From assembly GCA_031275085.1 (NCBI GenBank), contig JAISPG010000060.1:25531-89530 (forward strand): a DNA stretch of 64,000 nucleotides, written 5' to 3'. The position numbers were made by a program, and so were the translations under genes. Below the pieces are notes generated by a model, which ran no database searches, was not told where the DNA came from, and saw only the letters and a program-made list of their open reading frames with translations. The stretch is from Bacteroidales bacterium. GTDB taxonomy: Bacteria > Bacteroidota > Bacteroidia > Bacteroidales > ML635J-15. Positions 46,537-56,709 of the stretch are shown in pieces. Every line of letters begins with the position of its first letter. Positions within the stretch are counted from its first letter, which is position 1.

Positions 46537-47819
46537 CAAGAAGATATTTAAATTCGTTTTTTCTGGTTACAATATTTTTTTCTTTGTTTTTCGGATTAGT
46601 TTCCTGTAATAAAGACACTGATTCTGCAATAGGATTAAATATAATTCCGGGTAGTGATAAAATTAATTTGTATTGCGATACGATAGGAGTAAGGATATTT
46701 ACGGAAAAAACCGATAAAATTCTGGTAGATGATAAAATTTTGGCTCCTGTGGGAAGTTATATCGACCCGGTTTTTGGATTTTCAAAGGCAAGTTTTGCAA
46801 GCCAGTTTAAATTACCTGTTAGTAATGTAAATTTTTCTAATGTTCAGACTGTTGATAAAATAGCACTTCACTTAAAATTATATTCATGCTATGGAGATTC
46901 ATTAAGCCCGCAAACTGTAAAGATATACAGACTTAATACGGATTTGGATGTTTCGGAAACGTATTATTCTGATTATCAGATCAATGTTGCAGAACAGGAG
47001 TTCCTGACAGAATCAACTCTGTTGTTTAATCATTCGGATTCTGCCCGGATAATAAAGATTGAATTGCCGATTGAGCTGGCTAATGATTTCATATCTTCTT
47101 CTAATACCGGACATTTTGTAAATGATACTATTTTCCGTAAATTTTTCAAAGGATTATATATAACTTCAGAATCTGTTTCCAGTGGAGGCGGAATATTCAG
47201 TTTTGCCATGATGGATTCGAATACCAAAATAGTAATGACTTACAATGATACTGCTGAGTTTTCATTTACTGTTGATTCTAAAGTTGCAATTGTTAAAATG
47301 TTTGAACACGACTACAGTTCGGCATCACCTGAGTTAATAGCAACGTTGGGTAATCCGGACGGTTTGTTTGAATATTCGTATATACAGGGATTGGGAGGAA
47401 TGAGAGTCAAGATGGATTTTCCTGAACTTGCAAGATATATTGAAGCAGATAATATTTCTATTAACAGAGCCAGACTTGTATTAAATTTAAAAATGGAAAG
47501 TCAGGGGAACGAATATGCTCCGCCACCTAAATTAACTATAATGCGAAAATCAACATCATCGGATGAAATGGATTATATTACCGACCAATTGGAAAATTCT
47601 ACTGTATTTGACGGAGCTTATGACGAAACATCACAAACATATAATTTCAATATTTCTCTTAATGTCCAGGAAATTGTAAGCGGCTATATTGAGGATAGTG
47701 AAATATTTATAATGCCTCAGTCCGGTAGAAATCAGGCTACACCACATAGATCTGTTATTTATGCAAATACAGGAGATGATTTGAGCCCTAGGTTGGAAAT
47801 ATATTATTCACAATATTAA
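46533..47819 (+). CDS. DUF4270 family lipoprotein
   Basis: 428 residues with lipoprotein signal (GLVSC, Cys25) and a beta-rich body typical of DUF4270 (LLNIIPGSDKINLYCDT-like start, LGSYIDPVFGFSKASFASQFKLP, C-terminal LSPRLEIYYSQY). The family is confined to Bacteroidetes and its function is unknown to me. Its ATG overlaps the stop of the GT5-like gene (ATGA), so the two are translationally coupled; glmS follows after 15 nt. Confidence 0.85.
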   Translation: MTRRYLNSFFLVTIFFSLFFGLVSCNKDTDSAIGLNIIPGSDKINLYCDTIGVRIFTEKTDKILVDDKILAPVGSYIDPVFGFSKASFASQFKLPVSNVNFSNVQTVDKIALHLKLYSCYGDSLSPQTVKIYRLNTDLDVSETYYSDYQINVAEQEFLTESTLLFNHSDSARIIKIELPIELANDFISSSNTGHFVNDTIFRKFFKGLYITSESVSSGGGIFSFAMMDSNTKIVMTYNDTAEFSFTVDSKVAIVKMFEHDYSSASPELIATLGNPDGLFEYSYIQGLGGMRVKMDFPELARYIEADNISINRARLVLNLKMESQGNEYAPPPKLTIMRKSTSSDEMDYITDQLENSTVFDGAYDETSQTYNFNISLNVQEIVSGYIEDSEIFIMPQSGRNQATPHRSVIYANTGDDLSPRLEIYYSQY

Positions 47820-47834
47820 AAGATAAGCCTGATT

Positions 47835-49688
47835 ATGTGCGGAATTGTTGGTTATATTGGAAACAGGAAAGCTTCCGAAGTTTTGATAAAAGGATTGAAA
47901 CGTTTGGAATACAGAGGATATGATTCGGCTGGTATTGCTCTTTGTAATAATAATTCGTGTCAGATTTATAAATGTAAAGGTAAAGTACAGGATTTAGAAA
48001 AGTTGCTTCAGGATAAAAATGCTGAAGGAAGTATAGGTATAGGGCATACACGATGGGCTACACACGGAGAACCAAATGATGTAAATGCACATCCTCATAC
48101 TTCTATGAGAGGAAATTTTATTATAATCCATAATGGAATAATTGAAAATTATTCCAAATTAAAAGCCGGCTTAGAAGAAGAAGGATATGTGTTTAAAGGA
48201 GAAACCGATACTGAAGTTTTGGCAAACTTATTCGAGTATGTTTATCTGAATCATTTAAATAACGGAGATAAGATAAGTCCTGAAGATATTATAAGGGAAA
48301 CCCTTCAAATGGTCGAAGGAGCTTATGGGCTGGTCATTTTATGTAATGATTATCCTGACTTTATGATTGCAGCACGAAAAGGAAGTCCACTGGTAATAGG
48401 TATAGGTAAAGATGAATATTTTGTTGCATCAGACGCAACACCTATTATAGAATATACCAATAGTGTGATATATCTGAATGATGATGATATAGCAATAATA
48501 TCAAGGAGTAGTCTGAATCTCACTAATCTTAAGAATATGAAGAAAAAGCCTGATATTCAAAAGATAGACCTTAAGATTGATGAGATAGAAAAAGGCGGTT
48601 TTGATCATTATATGCTTAAAGAAATATATGAGCAACCCAGGGCGATACGCGATACGTGTAGGGGACGTTTGGATTTTAGATCAAAATCTATACATCTTGG
48701 CGGGCTTCACAATATTTTTGATAAGCTTGCAGGAGCCAAAAGGATAATAATTGTTGCATGTGGTACAAGTTGGCATGCCGGACTTGTTGGGGAATACCTT
48801 TTTGAAGAATTTGCAAGGATTCCTACAGAAGTTGAATATGCTTCCGAATTTAGATACCGTAACCCCATAATAAATAAAGACGATATCGTGATTGCAATAA
48901 GTCAGAGCGGAGAAACTGCCGATACGCTTGCTGCGGTTCAAATGGCTAAAAACGCCGGAGCTATTGTTATTGGTATTTGTAATGTGGTTGGAGCAAGTAT
49001 CCCTCGTGAGACGATAGCAGGTGTTTATACTCATGCCGGTCCGGAAATAGGTGTTGCTTCAACAAAAGCATTTACAGCCCAGATCACTGTCCTGACAATG
49101 ATGGCGATGGCTGTAGGATTGGCAAACAAAGGGCTTACAGAAAAAGAGTTTTCACAATTAGTTGATGAACTTTATATTATACCTGAAAAAATAGAAGAAA
49201 TTTTAGAAAGATCTGAATGTATCAGAGATATTTCAGAAAAAATAAAAGATGTATCGAATAGTATATATCTTGGTCGTGGTTATCTGTATCCTGTGGCATT
49301 GGAAGGAGCTTTAAAATTAAAAGAAATATCATATATTCATGCAGAAGGATATCCGGCAGCCGAAATGAAACATGGACCGATTGCTCTTATAGATGAAAAA
49401 ATGCCGGTTATAGTAATAGCAACAAAAGATAATTCTTACGATAAGATCGTATCAAATATACAGGAAGTAAAAGCAAGAAAAGGAGTGATAATAGCAGTGG
49501 TTACGGAAGGTGATGTAACAATAAAGTCGATAGCAGACTATGTGATTGAAGTTCCAAAAACAGATTTTGCTCTGGCACCGTTACTTACCGTAATTCCTTT
49601 ACAATTGTTGTCATACTATATAGCAACTATGAGGGGATGCAATGTTGATCAACCGAGAAATCTGGCAAAATCCGTAACAGTTGAATAA
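47835..49688 (+). CDS. glmS: glutamine-fructose-6-phosphate aminotransferase (isomerizing)
   Basis: 617 residues. The glutaminase domain starts MCGIVGYIG with nucleophile Cys2; the two SIS isomerase domains follow (CGTSWHAG, ISQSGETADTL, TKAFTAQ) and the end PRNLAKSVTVE is diagnostic. GlmS makes glucosamine-6-phosphate for peptidoglycan and lipopolysaccharide. No glmS ribozyme is seen; the leader is only 15 nt after the DUF4270 gene. Confidence 0.97.
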   Translation: MCGIVGYIGNRKASEVLIKGLKRLEYRGYDSAGIALCNNNSCQIYKCKGKVQDLEKLLQDKNAEGSIGIGHTRWATHGEPNDVNAHPHTSMRGNFIIIHNGIIENYSKLKAGLEEEGYVFKGETDTEVLANLFEYVYLNHLNNGDKISPEDIIRETLQMVEGAYGLVILCNDYPDFMIAARKGSPLVIGIGKDEYFVASDATPIIEYTNSVIYLNDDDIAIISRSSLNLTNLKNMKKKPDIQKIDLKIDEIEKGGFDHYMLKEIYEQPRAIRDTCRGRLDFRSKSIHLGGLHNIFDKLAGAKRIIIVACGTSWHAGLVGEYLFEEFARIPTEVEYASEFRYRNPIINKDDIVIAISQSGETADTLAAVQMAKNAGAIVIGICNVVGASIPRETIAGVYTHAGPEIGVASTKAFTAQITVLTMMAMAVGLANKGLTEKEFSQLVDELYIIPEKIEEILERSECIRDISEKIKDVSNSIYLGRGYLYPVALEGALKLKEISYIHAEGYPAAEMKHGPIALIDEKMPVIVIATKDNSYDKIVSNIQEVKARKGVIIAVVTEGDVTIKSIADYVIEVPKTDFALAPLLTVIPLQLLSYYIATMRGCNVDQPRNLAKSVTVE

Positions 49689-49755
49689 TTTATTGAATGA
49701 ACATAATAAAGATTTATTTTTTTAGTTAATAATTTCAGCTAATAATATTAAACTA

Positions 49756-52491
49756 TTGAAAAATAAAATATATATTACTTGTTTGGGAGTTGTAATTATA
49801 ACATTGCTCTTTAATTCATGTTCTACACAAAAGAATACAGGATTGAGCCGTTTCTATCATAATACGACATTAAAATATAATATATATTTTAATGGTAACG
49901 AAGCGTACAAGCGAGGTATAAATCGTATCTATTCCCAAAATGCAGATAATTATAATGAAATTCTTCCTGTTTTTGTGGATAGTAAAGAAGATTTGGCAGG
50001 GGGGGCAAGTGGAGATATGGATAAAGCTATTCAGAAAGCATCAAAAGGAATAAAATTACATTCGATATCAGCTAAACCGCAAAGAAAAGGTAGTGGTTCT
50101 ATGACCCAAAAACAACAGGATTATTATAAAAGATCAGAATTTAATAAATGGGTTGATGATGCTCATTTATTAATGGGTAAAGCATATTTTATAAAAAGAG
50201 ACTACCTGCAGGCGAGACATAATTTTGAATTTCTTGTTCGTCAGTTCCCTGATGAAAAAACAAAACATGAAGCAAATTTATATCTGGCAAGAACATTTGC
50301 AGAGCAACGAAATTTTCGTGCGGCAAAAGAAACACTTGATTTGATTGAAGCACAAAAAGACCTGCCTAAAAAGTATGAAGGGGCATATAATGTTATATAT
50401 GCAGATTATTATCTGAAGCAGAAACAATATGAAGATGCTGTTCCAAAACTGGAAAAAGCAATTGAATTAACTAAGAAAAAGAAAGAAAAAGCCAGGTTCA
50501 GGTTTATATTGGCCCAGATTTATGAACGTATGGGAGATTTAAATAAAGCAACTGAAATGTATGAACTGGTTGCGAAAAAGAATAACTCATATGAAATGGA
50601 ATTTAATGCGCGCATTAATTTAGCCAAATGTTATGCAATGTTAGGCACAAGTACGAAAGAAATTCGTAAAAAGCTTAACAGAATGCTGAAAGACGATAAG
50701 AATACAGAATATAAGGATCAGATATATTATGCAATTGCTGAAATAGATTTTAATACCGGAAATATAAATAATGCAATTCCTAATTATAAGCTGTCTTCTG
50801 CTACAAGCATATCTAATGATTACCAGAAAGCTATTTCATGCCTGAAATTGGGAGAAATATATTTTGAAAGGCTGGATTATAAAAATGCTCAGGTTTATTA
50901 TGATTCTTGCCTTATGTATTTGCCTACTACCTATGAGAACTATGTGAAAATCAGGACTAATTCTTTGAATTTGAATGAGCTTATACAGTATGTGGATATT
51001 GTAGAGTTTCAGGATAGTGTTCAACGTCTGGCAGGAATGACACAGGCAGAGCGAAATAAGATTATTGATAAAATAATTGCAGATATTGTTGAACAGGAAA
51101 AAAGGGAACGTGAGATGGAACAGCAAACCGCAATTAATTCTATGATATTTGACCAGCGTAGGGGGCAATCACAGGTTGGCGGAACTGCTATGACCAGTGA
51201 CGGAAAATGGTATTTTTATAATCCGTCGCAGTTGAGTTACGGAAAGAACGAATTTACAAAAAAATGGGGTAACAGGAAGAACGAAGATAACTGGAGGCGT
51301 AGAAATAAAGCATCAATGACCTTCTTTGAAGATGAAGATGATCTTGCAAATTCCGATAGTACTTCTAATGAAAAACCGAGGATATCAAATCCCAAAAGCA
51401 GAGAATATTATTTGCAGGATATTCCTTTAACAGATTCGGCATTGATTGCTTCTGATGAAAAAATTATGGATGCCTTATTTAATATGGGTAGAGTATATAA
51501 GGAAAAATTTTCCGATTATGAAAAATCAATAATCGCTTATGAAAATCTTAATGATAGATTTCCTAAAAATGAGTACTTGTTGTTGTCTTACTATAACCTT
51601 TATCTGTTAAATAAGTTATTGAATAATACTGCCCAGATACAGAAATATAAGGATCTTATAATATCTAAATTTCCAGATACGAACTATGCCAAATTGCTTC
51701 AGAATCCTAATTTTGTACAGGAACTCGAACATAAAAGGAAAATGGACGAGCAATTATATATTGATACATATGATAAATATATGGATGGCAGGTGTGATAT
51801 AGTTCTTTCAAATACCCGCAGATTTTTAAGCGAAAATCCTGATAACGAATTAGTTCCCAATTTTGAATTTTTAAATACATTATGTGTGGGAAAAACTTCG
51901 GATACAACAGAGTTTAAGGCGTCTTTGGTTAATTTTATGCAAAAGTATAGTAATCATGACCTGTCTGTAGTTGCGCAAAATATTTTAGAATATTTTGGTA
52001 CATCTGATATTCAGGCTTTAATTGCCGAACTGAAATCAAGACCCGAAGTTGTAAGACAAATATCAGAAGATGGTACATCTACTAATGTTGATAATATAGC
52101 AGAAGAACTTAATGCGGAAGAAAGATATATTTATGATGAAAATGTAGAACATTATTATGTTATCTATGTTAAATCTTCCGATGTGGATATGAAACGTCTT
52201 AGTTTTGAAATACGTAACTTTAATATTTTTAATTTTAGTATGAGAACTTTTTATGTTGGAAATACTTTGTTTAATAATAATTATGAATTGGTTACAGTAC
52301 GTACATTCAAAAATCAGCGGCAAGCATCAAATTATTCAAAGATGATAGCTAACAGTGAAGATATTTTCTCAAAATTGCAAAATGCCGAATATAAAATATT
52401 TATTATCAGCGCTGACAATTTCACCAAATTACAGAAAAGCAGAAGCATAAACAGTTATCTGAAATTTTTTAACGAGAATTACCCAAAATAA
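49756..52491 (+). CDS. sprE: T9SS/gliding TPR lipoprotein SprE/PorW
   Basis: 911 residues. The N-terminus (SCSTQKNTGLSRFYHNTTLKYNIYFNGNEAY) is the SprE/PorW signature; Cys22 is the likely lipidated residue. TPR arrays occupy about 140-400 and 590-720 with coiled-coil sequence around 420-460, and a C-terminal beta-alpha domain (YYVIYVKSSDVDMKRLSFEIRNFN). PorW links T9SS trans-envelope and ring components. The only usable start is TTG at 49756: no ATG or GTG lies between the upstream in-frame stop (49723) and the signal peptide. It is followed 40 nt later by porX. Confidence 0.88.
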   Translation: MKNKIYITCLGVVIITLLFNSCSTQKNTGLSRFYHNTTLKYNIYFNGNEAYKRGINRIYSQNADNYNEILPVFVDSKEDLAGGASGDMDKAIQKASKGIKLHSISAKPQRKGSGSMTQKQQDYYKRSEFNKWVDDAHLLMGKAYFIKRDYLQARHNFEFLVRQFPDEKTKHEANLYLARTFAEQRNFRAAKETLDLIEAQKDLPKKYEGAYNVIYADYYLKQKQYEDAVPKLEKAIELTKKKKEKARFRFILAQIYERMGDLNKATEMYELVAKKNNSYEMEFNARINLAKCYAMLGTSTKEIRKKLNRMLKDDKNTEYKDQIYYAIAEIDFNTGNINNAIPNYKLSSATSISNDYQKAISCLKLGEIYFERLDYKNAQVYYDSCLMYLPTTYENYVKIRTNSLNLNELIQYVDIVEFQDSVQRLAGMTQAERNKIIDKIIADIVEQEKREREMEQQTAINSMIFDQRRGQSQVGGTAMTSDGKWYFYNPSQLSYGKNEFTKKWGNRKNEDNWRRRNKASMTFFEDEDDLANSDSTSNEKPRISNPKSREYYLQDIPLTDSALIASDEKIMDALFNMGRVYKEKFSDYEKSIIAYENLNDRFPKNEYLLLSYYNLYLLNKLLNNTAQIQKYKDLIISKFPDTNYAKLLQNPNFVQELEHKRKMDEQLYIDTYDKYMDGRCDIVLSNTRRFLSENPDNELVPNFEFLNTLCVGKTSDTTEFKASLVNFMQKYSNHDLSVVAQNILEYFGTSDIQALIAELKSRPEVVRQISEDGTSTNVDNIAEELNAEERYIYDENVEHYYVIYVKSSDVDMKRLSFEIRNFNIFNFSMRTFYVGNTLFNNNYELVTVRTFKNQRQASNYSKMIANSEDIFSKLQNAEYKIFIISADNFTKLQKSRSINSYLKFFNENYPK

Positions 52492-52531
52492 ATAACAGTA
52501 GTAATTCGTTCTATAAACAAAAGCTTCTTTC

Positions 52532-54085
52532 ATGAAAAAAATAAAAATATTGTGGACAGATGATGAGATAGATTTGTTAAAACCTCATATAATCTTCCTT
52601 GAACAAAAGGGTTATGAAGTCTATACAACAACAAACGGTATTGATGCTTTAAACCTGATTGAAAAGGAAAATTTTGATATAATTTTTCTTGATGAGAATA
52701 TGCCTGGTTTGAGCGGATTGGAAACTTTAAGCAGAATGCGTACTATTTTACCTATGGTTCCAATTATAATGATAACAAAGAGTGAAGAAGAAAATATAAT
52801 GGATGAGGCAATAGGTTCAAAAATAGATGATTATCTTATTAAGCCTGTAAATCCAAATCAAATACTTCTGGCTATTAAGAAAAATATAGATAAACGCCGG
52901 CTTGTAACACAAAAAACAACATCAGCTTATCAATCAGAGTTTTCAAAATTAGGAATGGAAATAAATGATAGCTTTAATTATAATGACTGGTACGACGTTC
53001 ATCGCAAGTTAACATATTGGGAATTGGAACTTTCGGAATCACAGGATTCAACGATGGATGAAGTTCTGAAGATGCAGCAAAATGAAGCAAATAATAGTTT
53101 TGCAAAGTTTATTAAGAAAAATTATATATCCTGGTTTGATCCTAAAAATGAAGATAAGCCTATGCTCTCTCCTAATTTATTGAGAGATAGTGTGTTCCCG
53201 TTGTTAAGAGAAAATAAGAAGGTTGTTTTCTTACTGATTGATAATTTACGTTTTGATCAATGGAAAGCAATTGAACCTTTATTATCACAATATTATAATG
53301 TTGAGGATGAAGAGCTTTTCTATTCTATACTACCTACTGCAACTCAATATGCGCGTAATTCGATATTTTCAGGTTTAATGCCTTCTGAAATTAATGATTT
53401 GTATCCTGATTTATGGAAAAACGACGATGAAGAAGGAGGGAAGAATCTTTATGAGGAAGAAATGCTTAGATCTATGATGCACAGGCATAATATAAAATCA
53501 GGATTATATTTTGAAAAAATAATAGATATAAAAAATACAAAAAAAATCTCGGATAATCTTGTTTCAATTGTAAATAATCAGTTTGTTGTTTTGGTGGTAA
53601 ATTTTGTAGATGCCTTATCACATGCAAGGACCGATCAGAAAATGATCCGGGAACTTGCAGATACAACAACAGCTTACAGGGCATTAACAAAATCCTGGTT
53701 TGAATATTCATCTCTTTTGGATTTACTCAAGAATCTGGCTTTACATGATGTAACCCTTGTAATAAGTACGGATCATGGAAGCATTCAGGTTTCTAATCCT
53801 ATAAAAATAATTGGTGACAGGAATACTACAACTAATTTACGCTATAAGCAGGGAAAAAGTCTTAATTATAATAAAAAAGAAGTTTTTGAAGTTTTAAATC
53901 CGCTCGAAGCACATTTACCTAAAACAAATATAAGTTCTACTTACGTGTTTACATGTGGTAATGATTTTTTTGCATATCCGAATAATTATAACCACTATGT
54001 AAAATATTATAAAGATACTTTCCAGCATGGGGGAGTTTCGTTACAAGAAATGATAATTCCGGTAGTAACATTGAAACCCAAATAG
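52532..54085 (+). CDS. porX: PorX, response regulator with PglZ phosphodiesterase domain
   Basis: 517 residues. The receiver domain (1-120) has acidic residues D10/D11, phosphoacceptor D54 (IIFLDENMPG), T82 and K104. A helical linker follows, then a PglZ/alkaline-phosphatase-like domain (about 200-517) with metal-site motifs LLIDNLRFDQW, TATQYARNS, STDHGS and FQHGGVSLQE. PorX regulates T9SS genes with the kinase PorY and sigma factor SigP in Porphyromonas; the PglZ domain hydrolyses phosphodiesters. Location next to sprE/porW and tsaE is typical. No PorY is in the window. Confidence 0.95.
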   Translation: MKKIKILWTDDEIDLLKPHIIFLEQKGYEVYTTTNGIDALNLIEKENFDIIFLDENMPGLSGLETLSRMRTILPMVPIIMITKSEEENIMDEAIGSKIDDYLIKPVNPNQILLAIKKNIDKRRLVTQKTTSAYQSEFSKLGMEINDSFNYNDWYDVHRKLTYWELELSESQDSTMDEVLKMQQNEANNSFAKFIKKNYISWFDPKNEDKPMLSPNLLRDSVFPLLRENKKVVFLLIDNLRFDQWKAIEPLLSQYYNVEDEELFYSILPTATQYARNSIFSGLMPSEINDLYPDLWKNDDEEGGKNLYEEEMLRSMMHRHNIKSGLYFEKIIDIKNTKKISDNLVSIVNNQFVVLVVNFVDALSHARTDQKMIRELADTTTAYRALTKSWFEYSSLLDLLKNLALHDVTLVISTDHGSIQVSNPIKIIGDRNTTTNLRYKQGKSLNYNKKEVFEVLNPLEAHLPKTNISSTYVFTCGNDFFAYPNNYNHYVKYYKDTFQHGGVSLQEMIIPVVTLKPK

Positions 54086-54093
54086 GAGGTATT
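54083..54093 (+). promoter_or_regulatory. strong Shine-Dalgarno sequence before tsaE
   Basis: AGGAGGT lies about 5 nt before the ATG at 54094 and begins within or just after the porX stop codon. It is a full consensus SD in a genome where such sequences are rare. Confidence 0.7.
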
Positions 54094-54507
54094 ATGCATG
54101 AACTGCGTATTTCTGATTTAAATCAGCTTCAGTATGCAGCTGATAAGTTTGCCGAAACATTAAAGGATAATAAGATTATTGCCTTTTATGGAGAAATGGG
54201 AGCGGGGAAAACTACTTTCATAAAAGCTTTGTGCAAAGCAATTGGGATTAACGACGAAGTTAACAGTCCAACATTTACTATTGTGAATGAATACAGATCA
54301 CCATTATATTCACCGGTTTATCATTTTGATTTCTATAGGATAGAGTCAGTAAATGAATTAATGGAAATAGGTTTTTATGAGTATATTGATTCCGGAGAAC
54401 TCATTTTTTTTGAATGGCCTGAAAAAGTGGATAATATTTTACCTGAAGAATACCTGAAAGTTACTATTAAAGTCTGTGAGAATGGTGAACGTATAATTTC
54501 CTGGTGA
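54094..54507 (+). CDS. tsaE: tRNA t6A37 biosynthesis ATPase TsaE
   Basis: 137 residues with Walker A GEMGAGKTTF and the family stretch NSPTFTIVNEY ... YHFDFYRIES, ending FFEWPEKVDNILP. TsaE drives the TsaBCDE complex that makes threonylcarbamoyl-adenosine in tRNAs reading ANN codons. It is 8 nt after porX, with a strong SD, so its translation may be set apart from that of porX. A common porX neighbour in Bacteroidetes. Confidence 0.94.
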   Translation: MHELRISDLNQLQYAADKFAETLKDNKIIAFYGEMGAGKTTFIKALCKAIGINDEVNSPTFTIVNEYRSPLYSPVYHFDFYRIESVNELMEIGFYEYIDSGELIFFEWPEKVDNILPEEYLKVTIKVCENGERIISW

Positions 54508-54540
54508 AAAAATTGTTTTAGGATTTTTTATTTATTAGTT

Positions 54541-55383
54541 TTAAATACAAGGAATATAAAGATCTTTTTTGGGATTAATACATAAAACAGGTATTCCCGA
54601 AGAGTTTGAAATTATTTTTGTTTCAGGAAACCCAAAAATTTTATTAAGGAAATCAGGATTTTTAGTTGTTATAATTACCAGCATAAGTCCATCATTATTT
54701 ACTGCATATTTTAGTGCCTCAGAATTAATGTTATTAAATGGAGATTTTTTTAATTCATGTTTTTTATAAGAAATATTTAACTCATGAAAGAAATTGGAAC
54801 AAAATACTATATTATTTCTTTGTCTTTCTTCATCTGAGGGATAAAAAACCATATCTGCAATAGTAGATAAATGCCTGGCAAAATAGCTAACCCATCCTGC
54901 TTTTTCTTTATTTTCTTTTTGAGTATCAATAGGTAAGATAATATTTTTCTTATCATCAGGTAAAATCGAATTTTTCTGGACTACGAAATATGGAATTCGT
55001 GATTTTCTTATTATTTTTCCTGCAGCACTTCCTGAAAGAAATTGCAGATCGTTTTTGCCATGAGTTCCAAGCACTACAATAAAAGCGTCAATTCGTTCTG
55101 CAGTTGAATTTATTATTGTACATGTACATCCTTCTTCGGCATAATAATCACAATCTAGATTGTGTTCATTTTTTATTGATATGCATAATTCATTTAAAGT
55201 TTCTTTTACCTGCCTGTCAATTTCATTTTTTTCAAAGTAATTATATGTATTTTCATTAATTACGTGAATAAGAAGTAAATTTTTACTGAATTTTTTTGCC
55301 AGAAAGATTGCCCATTTTATACTTTTTTCGCCTACCTCGGTAAAATCGGTATAAACTAAAATCTGTTGTTGAACCTTTGCCAC
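54541..55383 (-). CDS. universal stress protein, tandem UspA domains
   Basis: 280 residues with two UspA-like halves. The first (about 1-140) is well kept, including VVLGTHGKNDLQFLSGSAAGKIIRKSRIPYFVV, the ATP-binding G-x9-G-S region. The second (about 145-275) is weaker (LVIITTKNPDFLNKIFGFPETKIISNSSGIPVLCI). Translation starts at GTG 55383 (V/MAKVQQQILVYTDFTE); no ATG is available. It converges with tsaE and diverges from the flavodiiron gene, so it may respond to the same redox stress. Confidence 0.88.
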   Translation of the reverse strand: MAKVQQQILVYTDFTEVGEKSIKWAIFLAKKFSKNLLLIHVINENTYNYFEKNEIDRQVKETLNELCISIKNEHNLDCDYYAEEGCTCTIINSTAERIDAFIVVLGTHGKNDLQFLSGSAAGKIIRKSRIPYFVVQKNSILPDDKKNIILPIDTQKENKEKAGWVSYFARHLSTIADMVFYPSDEERQRNNIVFCSNFFHELNISYKKHELKKSPFNNINSEALKYAVNNDGLMLVIITTKNPDFLNKIFGFPETKIISNSSGIPVLCINPKKDLYIPCI

Positions 55384-55449
55384 CTTAAATTGTTTTTTAT
55401 AAATTGCGAAAATAATTAAATATTACCTCAAATAAAAATATAGTATAAC

Positions 55450-56655
55450 ATGAATACAAAGGTTTTAAATCTCACTGACAATGTAAAATGGATAGGTATC
55501 TTAGATCGCGATATAGTAACTTTTGATATTGTAATGGAAACGAAGTATGGTACAACTTATAATTCCTATTTTATTGATGCGGATAAAAAAACAATAATTG
55601 AAACAGCGAAGGAAAAATTTAGCGATGAATATCTTGCAAAAGTTAGATCAGTAGTAGCCCCTGAAGATATATCCTATATAATTCTGGACCATACAGAACC
55701 TGACCATTCCGGAAGTCTGGCGAAATTGCTGGAGATAGCACCAAAGGCAATAGTTGTGGGAAGCGGGCAGGCTATTCGTTATTTACAGGATATTCATGAG
55801 AAAAAATTTGAATATTTGATAGTTAAAGATGGCGATGAACTGGATTTAGGAAATAAGAAACTTCAATTTATCGGGGCTCCTAACTTACATTGGCCCGATT
55901 CTATCTATACTTATCTTGTTGAGGATAAAATTCTTTTTACTTGTGATTCTTTTGGTGCTCATTTTTGTGACGAAAGAATGTTTGATGATCTGGTTGGTGA
56001 TTACAGTGATGCTTTTAAATATTATTTTGATGTGATCTTAAAGCCTTTCAGTAAATTTATGCTTAAGGCAATAGAAAAAATAAGACCTTTGGATATAAAG
56101 ATTGTTGCACCCGGGCACGGACCTATTCTCAGAACTACTCACCGGCAAATTGTAGATTTAAGTGAAAAGTTGGCAAAAGAATATATTGAGCAGAATGAAC
56201 ATTCAAAAAAGAAAGTTTTAATTACATATGTTTCTGCTTATGGATATACAGGAATAATGGCAGAAAAAATTGCTGAGGGAATAAGGCAAAACAAAAATGT
56301 TGATGTGGAGCTTTGTGATATTGAAACAATAGAACTGGGGGAACTTGACTCAAAGATTGTTCTTTCCGATGCATTATTGGTAGGAAGTCCTACAATAAAC
56401 CAAAATACATTATTACAGATTTATAGAATGTTCGCGGTAATAAATCCGATAAGGGACAGGGGAAAATTGGCAGGAGCATTCGGTTCTTACGGATGGAGCG
56501 GTGAAGCAACCCGTATTATCGAAGCAAATCTTAAATTGTTGAAATTAAATGTTTTTGAACCTTTGCAAGCAATGAAATTCAGACCGGACAGCGAACAGAA
56601 AAATGAACTTGTTGAATTCGGGAAAAACTTTTCAGATAAGTTGCTGGAAGAGTAG
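55450..56655 (+). CDS. FprA-type flavodiiron protein
   Basis: 401 residues. An N-terminal metallo-beta-lactamase domain carries the diiron ligands H81, E83, D85, H86 (HTEPDH), followed by the later [14 protein letters not shown] and PGHGPI sites; the C-terminal flavodoxin domain (about 255-401) starts [13 protein letters not shown]. Flavodiiron proteins reduce O2 to water and/or NO to N2O and protect anaerobes. It lacks a rubredoxin extension, so it needs a separate electron donor. Confidence 0.93.
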   Translation: MNTKVLNLTDNVKWIGILDRDIVTFDIVMETKYGTTYNSYFIDADKKTIIETAKEKFSDEYLAKVRSVVAPEDISYIILDHTEPDHSGSLAKLLEIAPKAIVVGSGQAIRYLQDIHEKKFEYLIVKDGDELDLGNKKLQFIGAPNLHWPDSIYTYLVEDKILFTCDSFGAHFCDERMFDDLVGDYSDAFKYYFDVILKPFSKFMLKAIEKIRPLDIKIVAPGHGPILRTTHRQIVDLSEKLAKEYIEQNEHSKKKVLITYVSAYGYTGIMAEKIAEGIRQNKNVDVELCDIETIELGELDSKIVLSDALLVGSPTINQNTLLQIYRMFAVINPIRDRGKLAGAFGSYGWSGEATRIIEANLKLLKLNVFEPLQAMKFRPDSEQKNELVEFGKNFSDKLLEE

Positions 56656-56709
56656 GGGGTAAATTTATCCCGTTCTGAAAATAGTTTTGACAAGTTTTAA
56701 ATACAGTTT

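Noticed and set aside
47820..47834. glmS ribozyme
   Set aside because: Only 15 nt separate glmS from the preceding gene and no ribozyme-like sequence is present.
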